Assembly: GCA_001970955.1 (NCBI GenBank)
Contig: MPUH01000887.1
Span: 1 to 30,606, forward strand
Origin: Stentor coeruleus
Taxonomy: Eukaryota > Ciliophora > Heterotrichea > Heterotrichida > Stentoridae
Reading direction: 5' to 3'
Length of the DNA stretch: 30,606 nt
Shown here: positions 24,003 through 30,606 of the stretch, piece after piece
Position numbering within the stretch: position 1 is the first letter of the stretch
Layout of the letters: every line of letters starts with the position of its first letter
The notes under the pieces: model-generated
What the model saw: the letters and a program-made list of their open reading frames with translations, nothing else
Database searches by the model: none
Told to the model about the DNA's origin: nothing
Made by a program: the position numbers and the translations under genes

Positions 24003-27000
24003 TTAATCGCTACTACTGCTGCTACTACTACTACTTCTTTTACGCTCTTCTTGAACTTCATCAAGATCTCCTTCTTTACGTTCTGATACATAGTCTAGAT
24101 TTGCATATAAAGATTTAATTGACTGCAATTCATAATGCACTTTATAAGTTTCTGTTATTGTTATATTGTCGTTTTGAGCTTTTTCAGACTCTTTGAGTGC
24201 TGCTTCTAAAAACTTGTTTCCTGTTTTCTTGAGGACTATACTTGGTAAGGTTGAGCCTGTTTTTGAGTCAGGCTTGGGTATTGGTGCTTGGAAAGTTGAC
24301 ATTTTTCTTGGGACAATCGTTGATCTGATTGTATTTTTCCTTTCAATATCCCTTTCAGCTTCCTTATGTCGTACATCAGCTTCAAGTTTCGCTATTTGGG
24401 TGTTTGCTTGGTTGATTTTAGATTCATTTTCTGAGATCAGCTGCTTAATTCTATTGATTTCTGAGTTCCTTTCAGCTAAGTTTTTGTTTAATTGGCCTGT
24501 GGTTTGGTATATTTTTTCTCCTTTATGGAAGTACTCGATTTTCATAGCTTTGATTTTACTATCGCTTTCTATTTTTATCTTGTATGTGGCTTGGGTTTCA
24601 CTTCGGACTTTATTTATTTCTTCTCTTAACAATTTTTTTTTCTTCTCCAAATCACTCTGTTTTTTCTCAACTTCATTCCTCATTATATTCATTTTCTGTA
24701 TATATTCCGTCATTTTCATTTGTTCTTCAACTTTAGCTTGATGCTCTGCTTCTTTTATAGCTTTGGCTAATGAGTCTTCAACAACTCTAATATTTTTTAT
24801 TAAACGATTTCTACCTTGTTTTTCATCAGATATTTCTTTGTTCATTCTGTTACAAGCAAACGTCGTTTTTTTGTATTCTTCTTTAAGTTTTTGGTTTTCA
24901 GTTTCTTTTATTTCAGTGAGTTCTTTGATTTTTTCAAGGTCTGAGGTTAGTTTTTGCGATTGAGATAATAGTTCGTGTTTTTTATCTTTGGCTTTTGTTA
25001 TATCTTTAACTATATGAGCTGATTTAGCTTCAGCGTATTGGACTTTAATTTTGTTGAACTCCTCAACTTTTGAGCTGTTTTTATTTTCATGGAAATCTTC
25101 TTTAACTTTTTCTATATGGCTTTCTATTAGCGTTATCTGACCTAGGAGATTTGCCTTTTCAAGCTCACTTTTTTCTTTAAATTCTGACTTAAGTTGAATT
25201 TTATGTGATCTGACATGTTTTAGTTCTCCATATTCTTGTTCCAATTTTCCTTTTTCAGCTTTGAATTTTTCAGTCTCTTGGATTAGCCCCGCTTCTTTTC
25301 TTTTTAATAATAAGGATTTAGCCATGATTTCCTGAGAGTCAGCTTCAGCTTTGTCAATCCCTTCTTCAAGTTGCTCTTTTTGCTCTTTATATTTAACGAT
25401 TTCTGCTTTAACCTTTTCTATCTCAGATTCTATATGAGCTCTATTATGATCTTCAATTTTCATTTGCTCTTCAAGGTTTTTCATTTGATTTTTGCACTCT
25501 TTTTTTTTATGTTTTATTTGCTGCACTTCTTCATTTTTCTGGTAAATCTCTTGGTCTTTATGCTCAAGTTCATTTTCATATGCAGCTATTTGCTTTTGAT
25601 TTTTATGGAATTCGTGCTTTGAATGAGCAATATGCTGTAGTATTTCTTCAACTTTTGAGTTGTGACTTTCTAGTGTTTTTTCATGGGCTATTCTTTCCTC
25701 TTCTTTTGACTTAGAAAGATTTTCCAGCTTTTTGTTATCAAGTTCCAGTTGGTCTCTCATAGCTTCCATTTCTTCATGCACTTCCAAATAGTCAATTTTA
25801 TTCATATTCGCTTCAGCCTCAGCAATTTTCTGCCTCAAAGTTTCGATTTCCTTAATCGATTTTTCCTTCAAACTATCATACTTACCTTTCAATTCCTCAA
25901 TAGCACTATTATCCACATTTCCTTGTTCTTCAACCTTAACCTCACTAACATCTTGAGGAATACTACCAGATCCAGCTGATGTAATAACTCCACTTTTAAG
26001 CATCTTAACTTCTTCAGTAAGCTTACTATAAAGTTTTTCTAGCTCTTCATAAGACTTTTTTGTGTTACTTTTAGCAGAAGTTTTAACCTGTTTAGCTCTT
26101 TCAGCAAACTGCATAGTTCCAATAGTTTCTTCTTGATGAACTTTTCTCATAGACCCTGTGACAATAAGTGTTGTCATAGCGGCGCCACTAAGTGATTCTT
26201 TTAATATAAGAGTTAATTTGCTTTCTCTATAAGGGACATGTTCACCTCCACCACTAGTTAAAGCTTTAATACATCTACCTAATGTTGTTAAGCTTAGGTT
26301 TATTTTTTGAGCTTCTTTCAATGCCTGGCCTTCAGCACCTGTTTTGCTTAGTTTTTCACTTCCTGCAAGATCGACTAAGTTGATTTTAGCACTTTTCTTA
26401 GTCCCATCTGCTGTAAGTTGATCTAAAGCTAAAACAAACACTGTATGCGAACGACTACTTCTAGCATTTTGCCCTGTTGAGCATACAATTCTATTAGCGG
26501 TACCATTAGAAATTGCTTCAAACACCTTTTCTGGGGTATTCGACTCTTGCTCATGTATTCCAATTACTTTCATTCCTTCATTTGGATATTCTCTAAGTTT
26601 CAAATTCTGCCCAGGAGGCATTTGCAAAATATCATTTATCATCTCGTTATATACTTCTAAATAGCTCACTTTAAGTGTATATGTTGTACCTTTAGCTTGA
26701 CCTTCTTTCATATTTTCAAAGATATGAAAAGTCGCTCTTGGGGTTATCCCAAACATTTGGGCAACTTCTGGAGGAATGTTGTCTTTAGAATTGATGAGAA
26801 TTTCAGTAACTTCTTCTGGACCAAGCATAGAAAAAGTCTTCCCTGAACCGCTTTGGCCATACGCGAAGATAGTTGCGTTGTACCCGTCACAAAAAAAGTT
26901 GATGATTTTGCGACCTGCAGCTTCGTATAGTTCTGCTTGAGTTCTTGATGGGTTGAGTACTGCATCAAAGTTGAATTCATGATGCTTTTCGTTATGCTTG

Positions 27001-27089
27001 ATTGTATTATCAGTTAAAGACCATTCACCGAAGTCAGTATCTCCTGTTTCTGCACCTCGAAAGCGAGCGACTACAGTTACTGCCTCCAT
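24003..27089 (-). CDS. N-terminal-motor kinesin (kinesin-1-like) with long coiled-coil stalk
   Basis: The product is 1028 residues. The motor domain is about 1-340: P-loop GQSGSGKT 78-85, switch I SSRSH 211-215, switch II DLAGSE 240-245, INLSLTTLGRCIKAL 263-277 and PYRESKLT 286-293, then neck-linker-like FAERAKQVKTSAKSN. Residues about 345-900 are nearly continuous charged coiled coil for dimerisation. A tail with Arg- and Pro-containing segments follows (about 905-960), and the chain ends in nine serines and an aspartate. The motor at the N-terminus predicts plus-end-directed microtubule transport. Family placement within the kinesins is uncertain; the neck and first stalk residues look closest to kinesin-1, but the microtubule-binding loop SLSGAAMTTL departs from the usual GGN form. 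Start: ATG 27089, directly before the motor. Stop TAA. Confidence 0.93.
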   Translation of the reverse strand: MEAVTVVARFRGAETGDTDFGEWSLTDNTIKHNEKHHEFNFDAVLNPSRTQAELYEAAGRKIINFFCDGYNATIFAYGQSGSGKTFSMLGPEEVTEILINSKDNIPPEVAQMFGITPRATFHIFENMKEGQAKGTTYTLKVSYLEVYNEMINDILQMPPGQNLKLREYPNEGMKVIGIHEQESNTPEKVFEAISNGTANRIVCSTGQNARSSRSHTVFVLALDQLTADGTKKSAKINLVDLAGSEKLSKTGAEGQALKEAQKINLSLTTLGRCIKALTSGGGEHVPYRESKLTLILKESLSGAAMTTLIVTGSMRKVHQEETIGTMQFAERAKQVKTSAKSNTKKSYEELEKLYSKLTEEVKMLKSGVITSAGSGSIPQDVSEVKVEEQGNVDNSAIEELKGKYDSLKEKSIKEIETLRQKIAEAEANMNKIDYLEVHEEMEAMRDQLELDNKKLENLSKSKEEERIAHEKTLESHNSKVEEILQHIAHSKHEFHKNQKQIAAYENELEHKDQEIYQKNEEVQQIKHKKKECKNQMKNLEEQMKIEDHNRAHIESEIEKVKAEIVKYKEQKEQLEEGIDKAEADSQEIMAKSLLLKRKEAGLIQETEKFKAEKGKLEQEYGELKHVRSHKIQLKSEFKEKSELEKANLLGQITLIESHIEKVKEDFHENKNSSKVEEFNKIKVQYAEAKSAHIVKDITKAKDKKHELLSQSQKLTSDLEKIKELTEIKETENQKLKEEYKKTTFACNRMNKEISDEKQGRNRLIKNIRVVEDSLAKAIKEAEHQAKVEEQMKMTEYIQKMNIMRNEVEKKQSDLEKKKKLLREEINKVRSETQATYKIKIESDSKIKAMKIEYFHKGEKIYQTTGQLNKNLAERNSEINRIKQLISENESKINQANTQIAKLEADVRHKEAERDIERKNTIRSTIVPRKMSTFQAPIPKPDSKTGSTLPSIVLKKTGNKFLEAALKESEKAQNDNITITETYKVHYELQSIKSLYANLDYVSERKEGDLDEVQEERKRSSSSSSSSSD
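24009..24035. repeat. Trinucleotide run coding the kinesin poly-Ser tail
   Basis: Nine ACT/GCT units on the plus strand read as AGT/AGC serine codons at the very end of the kinesin. The run mixes two codons rather than one pure unit. It is likely to vary in length between alleles, and serine next to acidic residues would suit phosphorylation. Confidence 0.7.
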
Positions 27090-27838
27090 TTATTAATTTC
27101 TTCAAGCCAGTGATTACTTTTTTTATATAAAAATAGTGCTTGTGAGTTTTATATGATTTGTTAGAAGAAGATTGGGAGGTAGTTTGATTAGGTTTTTTAG
27201 AAATTGTTTTGGAAATTATGTGTTGGATGTTGAGATATATAGGAAGAATATAGAGAATATGGCTTATGATAGAAAATTTGAGAAGATGAAGTAGAAAATG
27301 TAGTTTGCGGTTGTGGGATGTGGTAAAAATGTTTAAGGTGAGATATTTTAAGTATTAATATAAAAGGTGTGTAAAGTGATTTTAGAAATATTTTTGTGAT
27401 TTAATAGAAAATTTTCATGTTTAATAAAATTCCTCAAAAATCCTAAAATCTATTTTGTATAGTGGCTAATCTTATTAATTATTTGCTTACATTAGAATAA
27501 ATATATTCGTAAGTTAATAGCTAATCTTTAATTTGTTCTTCAGTTATAAAAAAAATTTCTAGCCACTAAATCAATTAATCATCAATCCACAGCAATCAAT
27601 CCTAAATTCCCATAATAAACTCAAACTNTAAATATATTCGTAAGTTAATAGCTAATCTTTAATTTATTCTTCAGTTATAAAAAAAAATTCTAGCCACTAA
27701 ATCAATTAATTATCAATCCGCAGCAATCAATCCTAAATTCCCATAATAAACTCAAACTACTAAGCCACTAACTAATTTCTTACTATTCTTTATAACTTCC
27801 ATTCTCACATATTAACTCATTATAATCACAACAATAAA
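27090..27838. other. Divergent promoter region with mirror-image strand bias; contains an assembly duplication
   Basis: The region lies between the divergent kinesin and MORN genes. On the plus strand 27121-27420 has roughly 74 G and only about 4 C, while 27560-27838 is C-rich and G-poor. Each gene thus has a C-rich, G-poor 5' flank on its own coding strand, with the switch near 27440-27480. 27498-27627 is repeated at 27629-27758 across an N (27628); the true length is probably about 618 nt. No coding frame is supported. Confidence 0.6.
27498..27758. repeat. Assembly duplication around N at 27628 (2 x 130 nt)
   Basis: 27498-27627 and 27629-27758 align over 130 nt without gaps and with four mismatches, beginning TAAATATATTCGTAAGTTAA. 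As at 17339, the copies look like two haplotypes placed end to end. The mismatch level (about 3%) is similar to that in the PKG duplicate (about 2%). Confidence 0.87.
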
Positions 27839-28930
27839 ATGGGAAAAGCCTGTTCCTGTATGTCATCATGTACATCAGAAGACATCCAAGTCTATACTGA
27901 AAACGAAGAAAGCGATAAAAAAGATTTTAAAAAGTTAGAATCCTATGACTACTTCACATCTCCAGGACCATCTACCAAGAATAACGGTGAATGTTTAGAC
28001 ATGCATACATCACTAAGTATCTATGGCGAAATTAAAGTTTCTGATTCAATAAAACCAAACAATATCTACATTTCCCCATCAGGATCCCCAAGAGCATCTC
28101 CTCCAACATTTAAATGCATGCAAATCCCTGATTATCTGACCCCAGCAGCTATTTCTGCAGAAGAAAAAATAGGTCAACTTTCTTATCCTGAAACTTTTAA
28201 AGACTATGGTGAAACATATTCGAAAGGTCCAATAATTCTTGAAAATAAAGCGTGCTATATTGGTAATTGGAATGCTAATAATGAAAAACATGGTAAAGGG
28301 ATTCAAATCTGGCCTGATGGATCAAAATATGAAGGTATGTGGGAACATAATAAAGCAAGTGGCTATGGTAGACTAATACATAATGATGGGGATGTATATG
28401 AAGGGTTTTGGGTTAATGATAGAGCTCATGGATATGGAGTTTATACGCATTCTAATGGAGCGAAATATGAAGGTGAATGGGTTGAAGATCAACAACATGG
28501 TAAAGGTGTTGAGTGCTGGCCAGATGGGGCGAAATATGAAGGGAACTATTCGTTTGGGAATAAATCAGGCTTTGGGATTTTTAATTGGGCTGATGGGAGC
28601 AAATATTCTGGAGAGTTTGTTAATAATGATATTCAGGGTTATGGAACATATTCTTGGGTCGATGGGAGAAAATTCATTGGAGAATGGAAGTCTAATAAAA
28701 TGAGTGGAAAAGGGATTTTCACTTGGATTGATGGGAGGAAATATACTGGGGAATATTTAGAAGATAAAAAACATGGATATGGGGTGTTTGAATGGCCTGA
28801 TGGAAAAAAATATGAAGGAATGTGGGTTAATGGGAAACAGCATGGTGTTGGATACTTTTCTGATATTGGTGGGAGAAAACGACAAGGAGAGTGGAAGGAT
28901 GGGAAAAAGATCAGGAATATTGACTTTTAA
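27839..28930 (+). CDS. MORN-repeat protein with N-terminal lipidation signal
   Basis: The product is 363 residues. It starts MGKACSCMSSC, a strong candidate for myristoylation at Gly2 and palmitoylation of the nearby cysteines. Residues 12-135 are Ser/Pro-rich and probably disordered. From residue 139 to the end there are nine MORN repeats of 23 residues (the first 24) plus a partial tenth, each of the form KYEGxWxxxxxHGxGxxxWPDGx; repeat 9 ends in GGR and the last unit fades into EWKDGKK. MORN arrays form elongated beta-hairpin stacks that bind membranes or partner proteins; ciliates and apicomplexans use such proteins in cortical and basal-body structures. No kinase or other domain is attached. 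Coding sequence is A/C-rich in the first 400 nt and G-rich through the repeats. Stop TAA. Confidence 0.92.
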   Translation: MGKACSCMSSCTSEDIQVYTENEESDKKDFKKLESYDYFTSPGPSTKNNGECLDMHTSLSIYGEIKVSDSIKPNNIYISPSGSPRASPPTFKCMQIPDYLTPAAISAEEKIGQLSYPETFKDYGETYSKGPIILENKACYIGNWNANNEKHGKGIQIWPDGSKYEGMWEHNKASGYGRLIHNDGDVYEGFWVNDRAHGYGVYTHSNGAKYEGEWVEDQQHGKGVECWPDGAKYEGNYSFGNKSGFGIFNWADGSKYSGEFVNNDIQGYGTYSWVDGRKFIGEWKSNKMSGKGIFTWIDGRKYTGEYLEDKKHGYGVFEWPDGKKYEGMWVNGKQHGVGYFSDIGGRKRQGEWKDGKKIRNIDF

Positions 28931-29191
28931 ATAATAAGATTTTTAGTTGTGTATATAAAATTGCTATGATATATTAGTATTAGTAAGGTATTATCGCTTG
29001 ACTATTGTCTAGCCCTTTTAAAATCTCTTATTTAAATATCAAGATTTTTAAACAATTTATATTTGTATAAAGTTTTAATCTTCATATTATGACAAAATCT
29101 ATTCACCTTCTCTTCTAACACCTAATTGCAGTTATCAACTCATAAAAAAAACTATTTTATTAATCTAAACAAAATTAATAATTGCATTTAC
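28931..29191. other. Spacer with copy B of the dispersed repeat
   Basis: Between the MORN stop and the pseudogene. 28971-29018 matches 568-615 (about 87% by eye) and can form a stem GCTTGAC/GTCTAGC with one mismatch around TATT. The remainder is A+T-rich and featureless. Confidence 0.45.
28971..29018. repeat. Copy B of the ~47-nt dispersed repeat
   Basis: It shares ATATTAGTATTAGT and the following hairpin-forming segment with 568-615 in the same orientation. The differences fall partly in the stem arms but leave pairing possible, which hints at a structured element rather than chance. Only two copies are seen in this window. Confidence 0.45.
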
Positions 29192-29812
29192 CTAAATATA
29201 AAGCAAAAATTCTTTCTGTAACTTAATTGCATTCAAAATACTAGAAAACTTAGGAACCCTTGCTACATACATCAAAGCTCCTTAAAAGGGATTGAACTCT
29301 CCACTTGTATATCATGATTAAGTGCATGACTTGCAACTATTTTATTAGGTAAATGTTCAATAAAAGTTTCAATAACCCCATAAGCTACTTTAAATATAGG
29401 TAGTCATTTATCAGTAGCATGATTAAAACCTCCAAGATCGACTTTTTTGATAAGTTCTTGCTTTAAAATGGTCTCACCAAATACTTTTTCACAGACATGA
29501 TGAAAGTTTTGTTTAAGTGCTGATAGAGAATTATGAACTATAGAGTTCAAGATATAAAGCAAGCTTTTCGCAAATTTACATCAGCTATTGATAAGCATTC
29601 AAGTATTTGAGGGAATATTCGTTCCACATAGTTGTTATATCCATGGATTTTAAACAGATTTGTTTGACTAAAGCTCCTTCTATAGGTTCTTGATCTTTGA
29701 AAAACTCAGTGCATAGGTAATTAGCAGCTATGCACCATTTATCTGGGTCATAGTCCTTCGCTTCTTTTAGTAAATTTTCAACTCTGGCTTTGAATGTAGT
29801 CCTTATTATAAT
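29192..29812 (-). pseudogene. CAND1-like pseudogene: N-terminal and C-terminal HEAT repeats joined, frames broken
   Basis: Minus-strand translation from 29812 gives VENLLKEAKDYDPDKW... and GALVKQICLKSMDI, which matches the first HEAT repeat of CAND1 (the cullin-exchange factor TIP120). After a frame change near 29650 the reading becomes YVERIFPQILECLSIADVNL, then RKACF, and after a one-base frameshift SIVHNSLSALKQNF, FGETILKQELIKKVDLGGF, and NHATDK-stop-LPIFKVAYGVIE. These match, in order, the C-terminal part of CAND1. A further frameshift leads to LMYVARVPKFSSILNAIKLQ and a TAG at 29192. The ~1000 residues normally between the two ends are missing. No ATG starts it. Defects: at least three frame changes, a TGA, loss of start and a large internal deletion. 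A tiny spliceosomal intron does not explain these breaks. The CAND1 match is from memory of the family, not a search. Confidence 0.72.
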
Positions 29813-30230
29813 TTATAATAGGATTCTAAGTATTTTTAGTAGTACTTTTAGATTTGATAAATGCTATTATTTCTATATATCTTTTAAATATGTGGAGCAC
29901 TTTAGATTACAGTTTATAGATCGATAAAAGGACAAGGACCTTTTATCTAACAGGATAATGAAGGGTATAAGCTTTAAAGTTATTTTTAATAAAAAGTAAT
30001 TTGATTAAAAGTTTTTTAACTGTATGGGAATATTTCATACATGTGTAAATTAGTTCTATGTTTCAATAATCCATAAAAATTATACCTTTTGCAGTATTAA
30101 GAAGTTTAGGTGCCTTTTGATATTTTCTAAAAAAATCTAATAAAATAATCTGTCATTTGAGTTTTTGTAAACATCAATAATCAATGCCAAACAAATCAAA
30201 AATTCTCATCTAAAACTAATCATCTAACTC
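29813..30230. other. Spacer between pseudogene and aminotransferase gene
   Basis: This 418-nt spacer is A+T-rich. Its only structure is the perfect 9-7-9 hairpin at 29923-29947. It includes the 3' end region of the aminotransferase gene on the right. No coding frame or RNA gene is recognised. Confidence 0.5.
29923..29947. repeat. Perfect hairpin, 9-bp stem and 7-nt loop
   Basis: GATAAAAGG (29923-29931) is the exact reverse complement of CCTTTTATC (29939-29947) around the loop ACAAGGA. The geometry is identical to the hairpins at 220-244 and 991-1015. Confidence 0.6.
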
Positions 30231-30606
30231 TTAATTACTAACCTTGAATATGGCTTCAGCAACATAATTAACATTCTTTGAATTAAGCCCAGCTAAAGAA
30301 ATTCTTCCATCCATGGTCATATAAATATGATACTCCTTAGCCAATCTCTGGCATTGATCAGCCTTTAATCCAGTAAAAGCAAACATACCAATCTGTTTAG
30401 TAATATGTGACCAGTCTCTAGTGCTTCCACATGTTTTCAATCCATCAACTAAAGCAGCTCTCATATTAATAATCCTATCAGCCATAGTCTTCACATCAGC
30501 AAGCCATTGTTTATTAAAATCAGGAGTATTTAGAACTGTGCTAACAACTTTAGCACCATAAATTGGTGGGTTTGAGTACATAGGTCTAGCTAAAATCTTA
30601 ACCTGA
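30231..30606 (-). CDS. Aspartate aminotransferase, C-terminal part (5' end outside window)
   Basis: About 124 codons are visible, running in from the right edge and ending at a TAA (30231-30233). [20 protein letters not shown] is the conserved segment of class I aspartate aminotransferases whose RPxYSNPP motif contributes to the dimer and active site. Later come [17 protein letters not shown], where active enzymes have the W-x-H-I-x-x-Q-x-GMF signature, and GRISLAGLN, which carries the substrate-carboxylate Arg (the usual form is GRI(S/N)xAGL). The enzyme exchanges amino groups between aspartate and 2-oxoglutarate using pyridoxal phosphate; the Schiff-base Lys lies in the missing part. Mitochondrial or cytosolic location cannot be decided without the N-terminus. 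The ATG at 30579-30581 is internal and is not the start. Confidence 0.93.
   Translation of the reverse strand, partial: QVKILARPMYSNPPIYGAKVVSTVLNTPDFNKQWLADVKTMADRIINMRAALVDGLKTCGSTRDWSHITKQIGMFAFTGLKADQCQRLAKEYHIYMTMDGRISLAGLNSKNVNYVAEAIFKVSN

Noticed and set aside
24193..24741. Plus-strand open frames opposite the kinesin and other genes
   Set aside because: They mirror coiled-coil codons on the other strand and have hydrophobic, low-complexity products with no recognisable domain.
29192..29812. Functional importin-beta-like gene with tiny introns
   Set aside because: Frame changes are single-base losses without GT...AG ends of 15-16 nt, and a TGA replaces a conserved position; the order of segments matches CAND1 with its middle missing.
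1..30606. Reassigned genetic code with TGA as Trp
   Set aside because: All long frames close with standard code and every Trp seen is TGG. The lack of TGA stops is reported as a finding, but it does not by itself show reassignment.
1..30606. CRISPR arrays, bacterial operons, insertion sequences or integrase genes
   Set aside because: No spaced direct repeats, no transposase-like frame and no bacterial translation signals; gene content is plainly eukaryotic.

Overview
The window looks like a piece of ciliate macronuclear genome, most likely from a heterotrich close to Stentor. The reasons are: about two-thirds A+T; genes packed tightly on both strands; every complete gene readable as one uninterrupted frame; the standard genetic code (all visible Trp codons are TGG, all genes end in TAA or TAG); and a very kinase-rich gene content. 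This assignment is inference from composition and gene families, not from a database search.

Layout. 1-1551 holds no intact gene, only two decayed coding-like stretches and some hairpins. 1552-2193 (+) is a small twin CX9C/CX10C protein. A run of four minus-strand genes follows: an ankyrin protein (2259-3311), a charged coiled-coil protein (3986-5509), a ubiquitin-like/ankyrin/PH/protein kinase fusion (6061-8121), and a catalytically dead USP-like protein with zinc fingers (8339-9874). Next come a membrane-anchored dead M14 carboxypeptidase-like protein (10215-11807 +), a polo-like kinase (11873-13609 -), a MAP3K-like kinase (14535-16154 +) and a cGMP-dependent protein kinase (16239-19105 -). 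After these are a CaaX-box coiled-coil protein (19995-20600 -), a single PX-domain protein (21259-21636 +), ribosomal protein uL5/RPL11 (22336-22863 +), a TBC1D20-like Rab-GAP only 8 nt downstream of it (22872-23840 +), a kinesin (24003-27089 -), a lipid-anchored MORN-repeat protein (27839-28930 +), a decayed CAND1-like pseudogene (29192-29812 -), and the 3' part of an aspartate aminotransferase gene (30231-30606 -).

The four N characters (17339, 17525, 23562, 27628) each sit between two copies of the same 51-134 nt sequence. These look like unmerged contig overlaps, not real duplications. Collapsing two of them restores one in-frame 892-residue PKG gene that otherwise looks like two separate genes. 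The three mismatches between the PKG copies are all synonymous, so both are probably true alleles.

There is no evident operon-like pathway. The shared theme is signalling and membrane traffic: four protein kinases in 13 kb, several proteins with N-terminal Met-Gly-Cys type or C-terminal CaaX lipidation signals, PX and PH lipid-binding domains, a Rab-GAP and a motor protein. The most unusual non-coding signals are a 70-nt three-way-junction-like inverted repeat at 23877-23946, three perfect hairpins with identical 9-7-9 geometry, and a strong C-over-G strand bias in the 5' flanks of genes.
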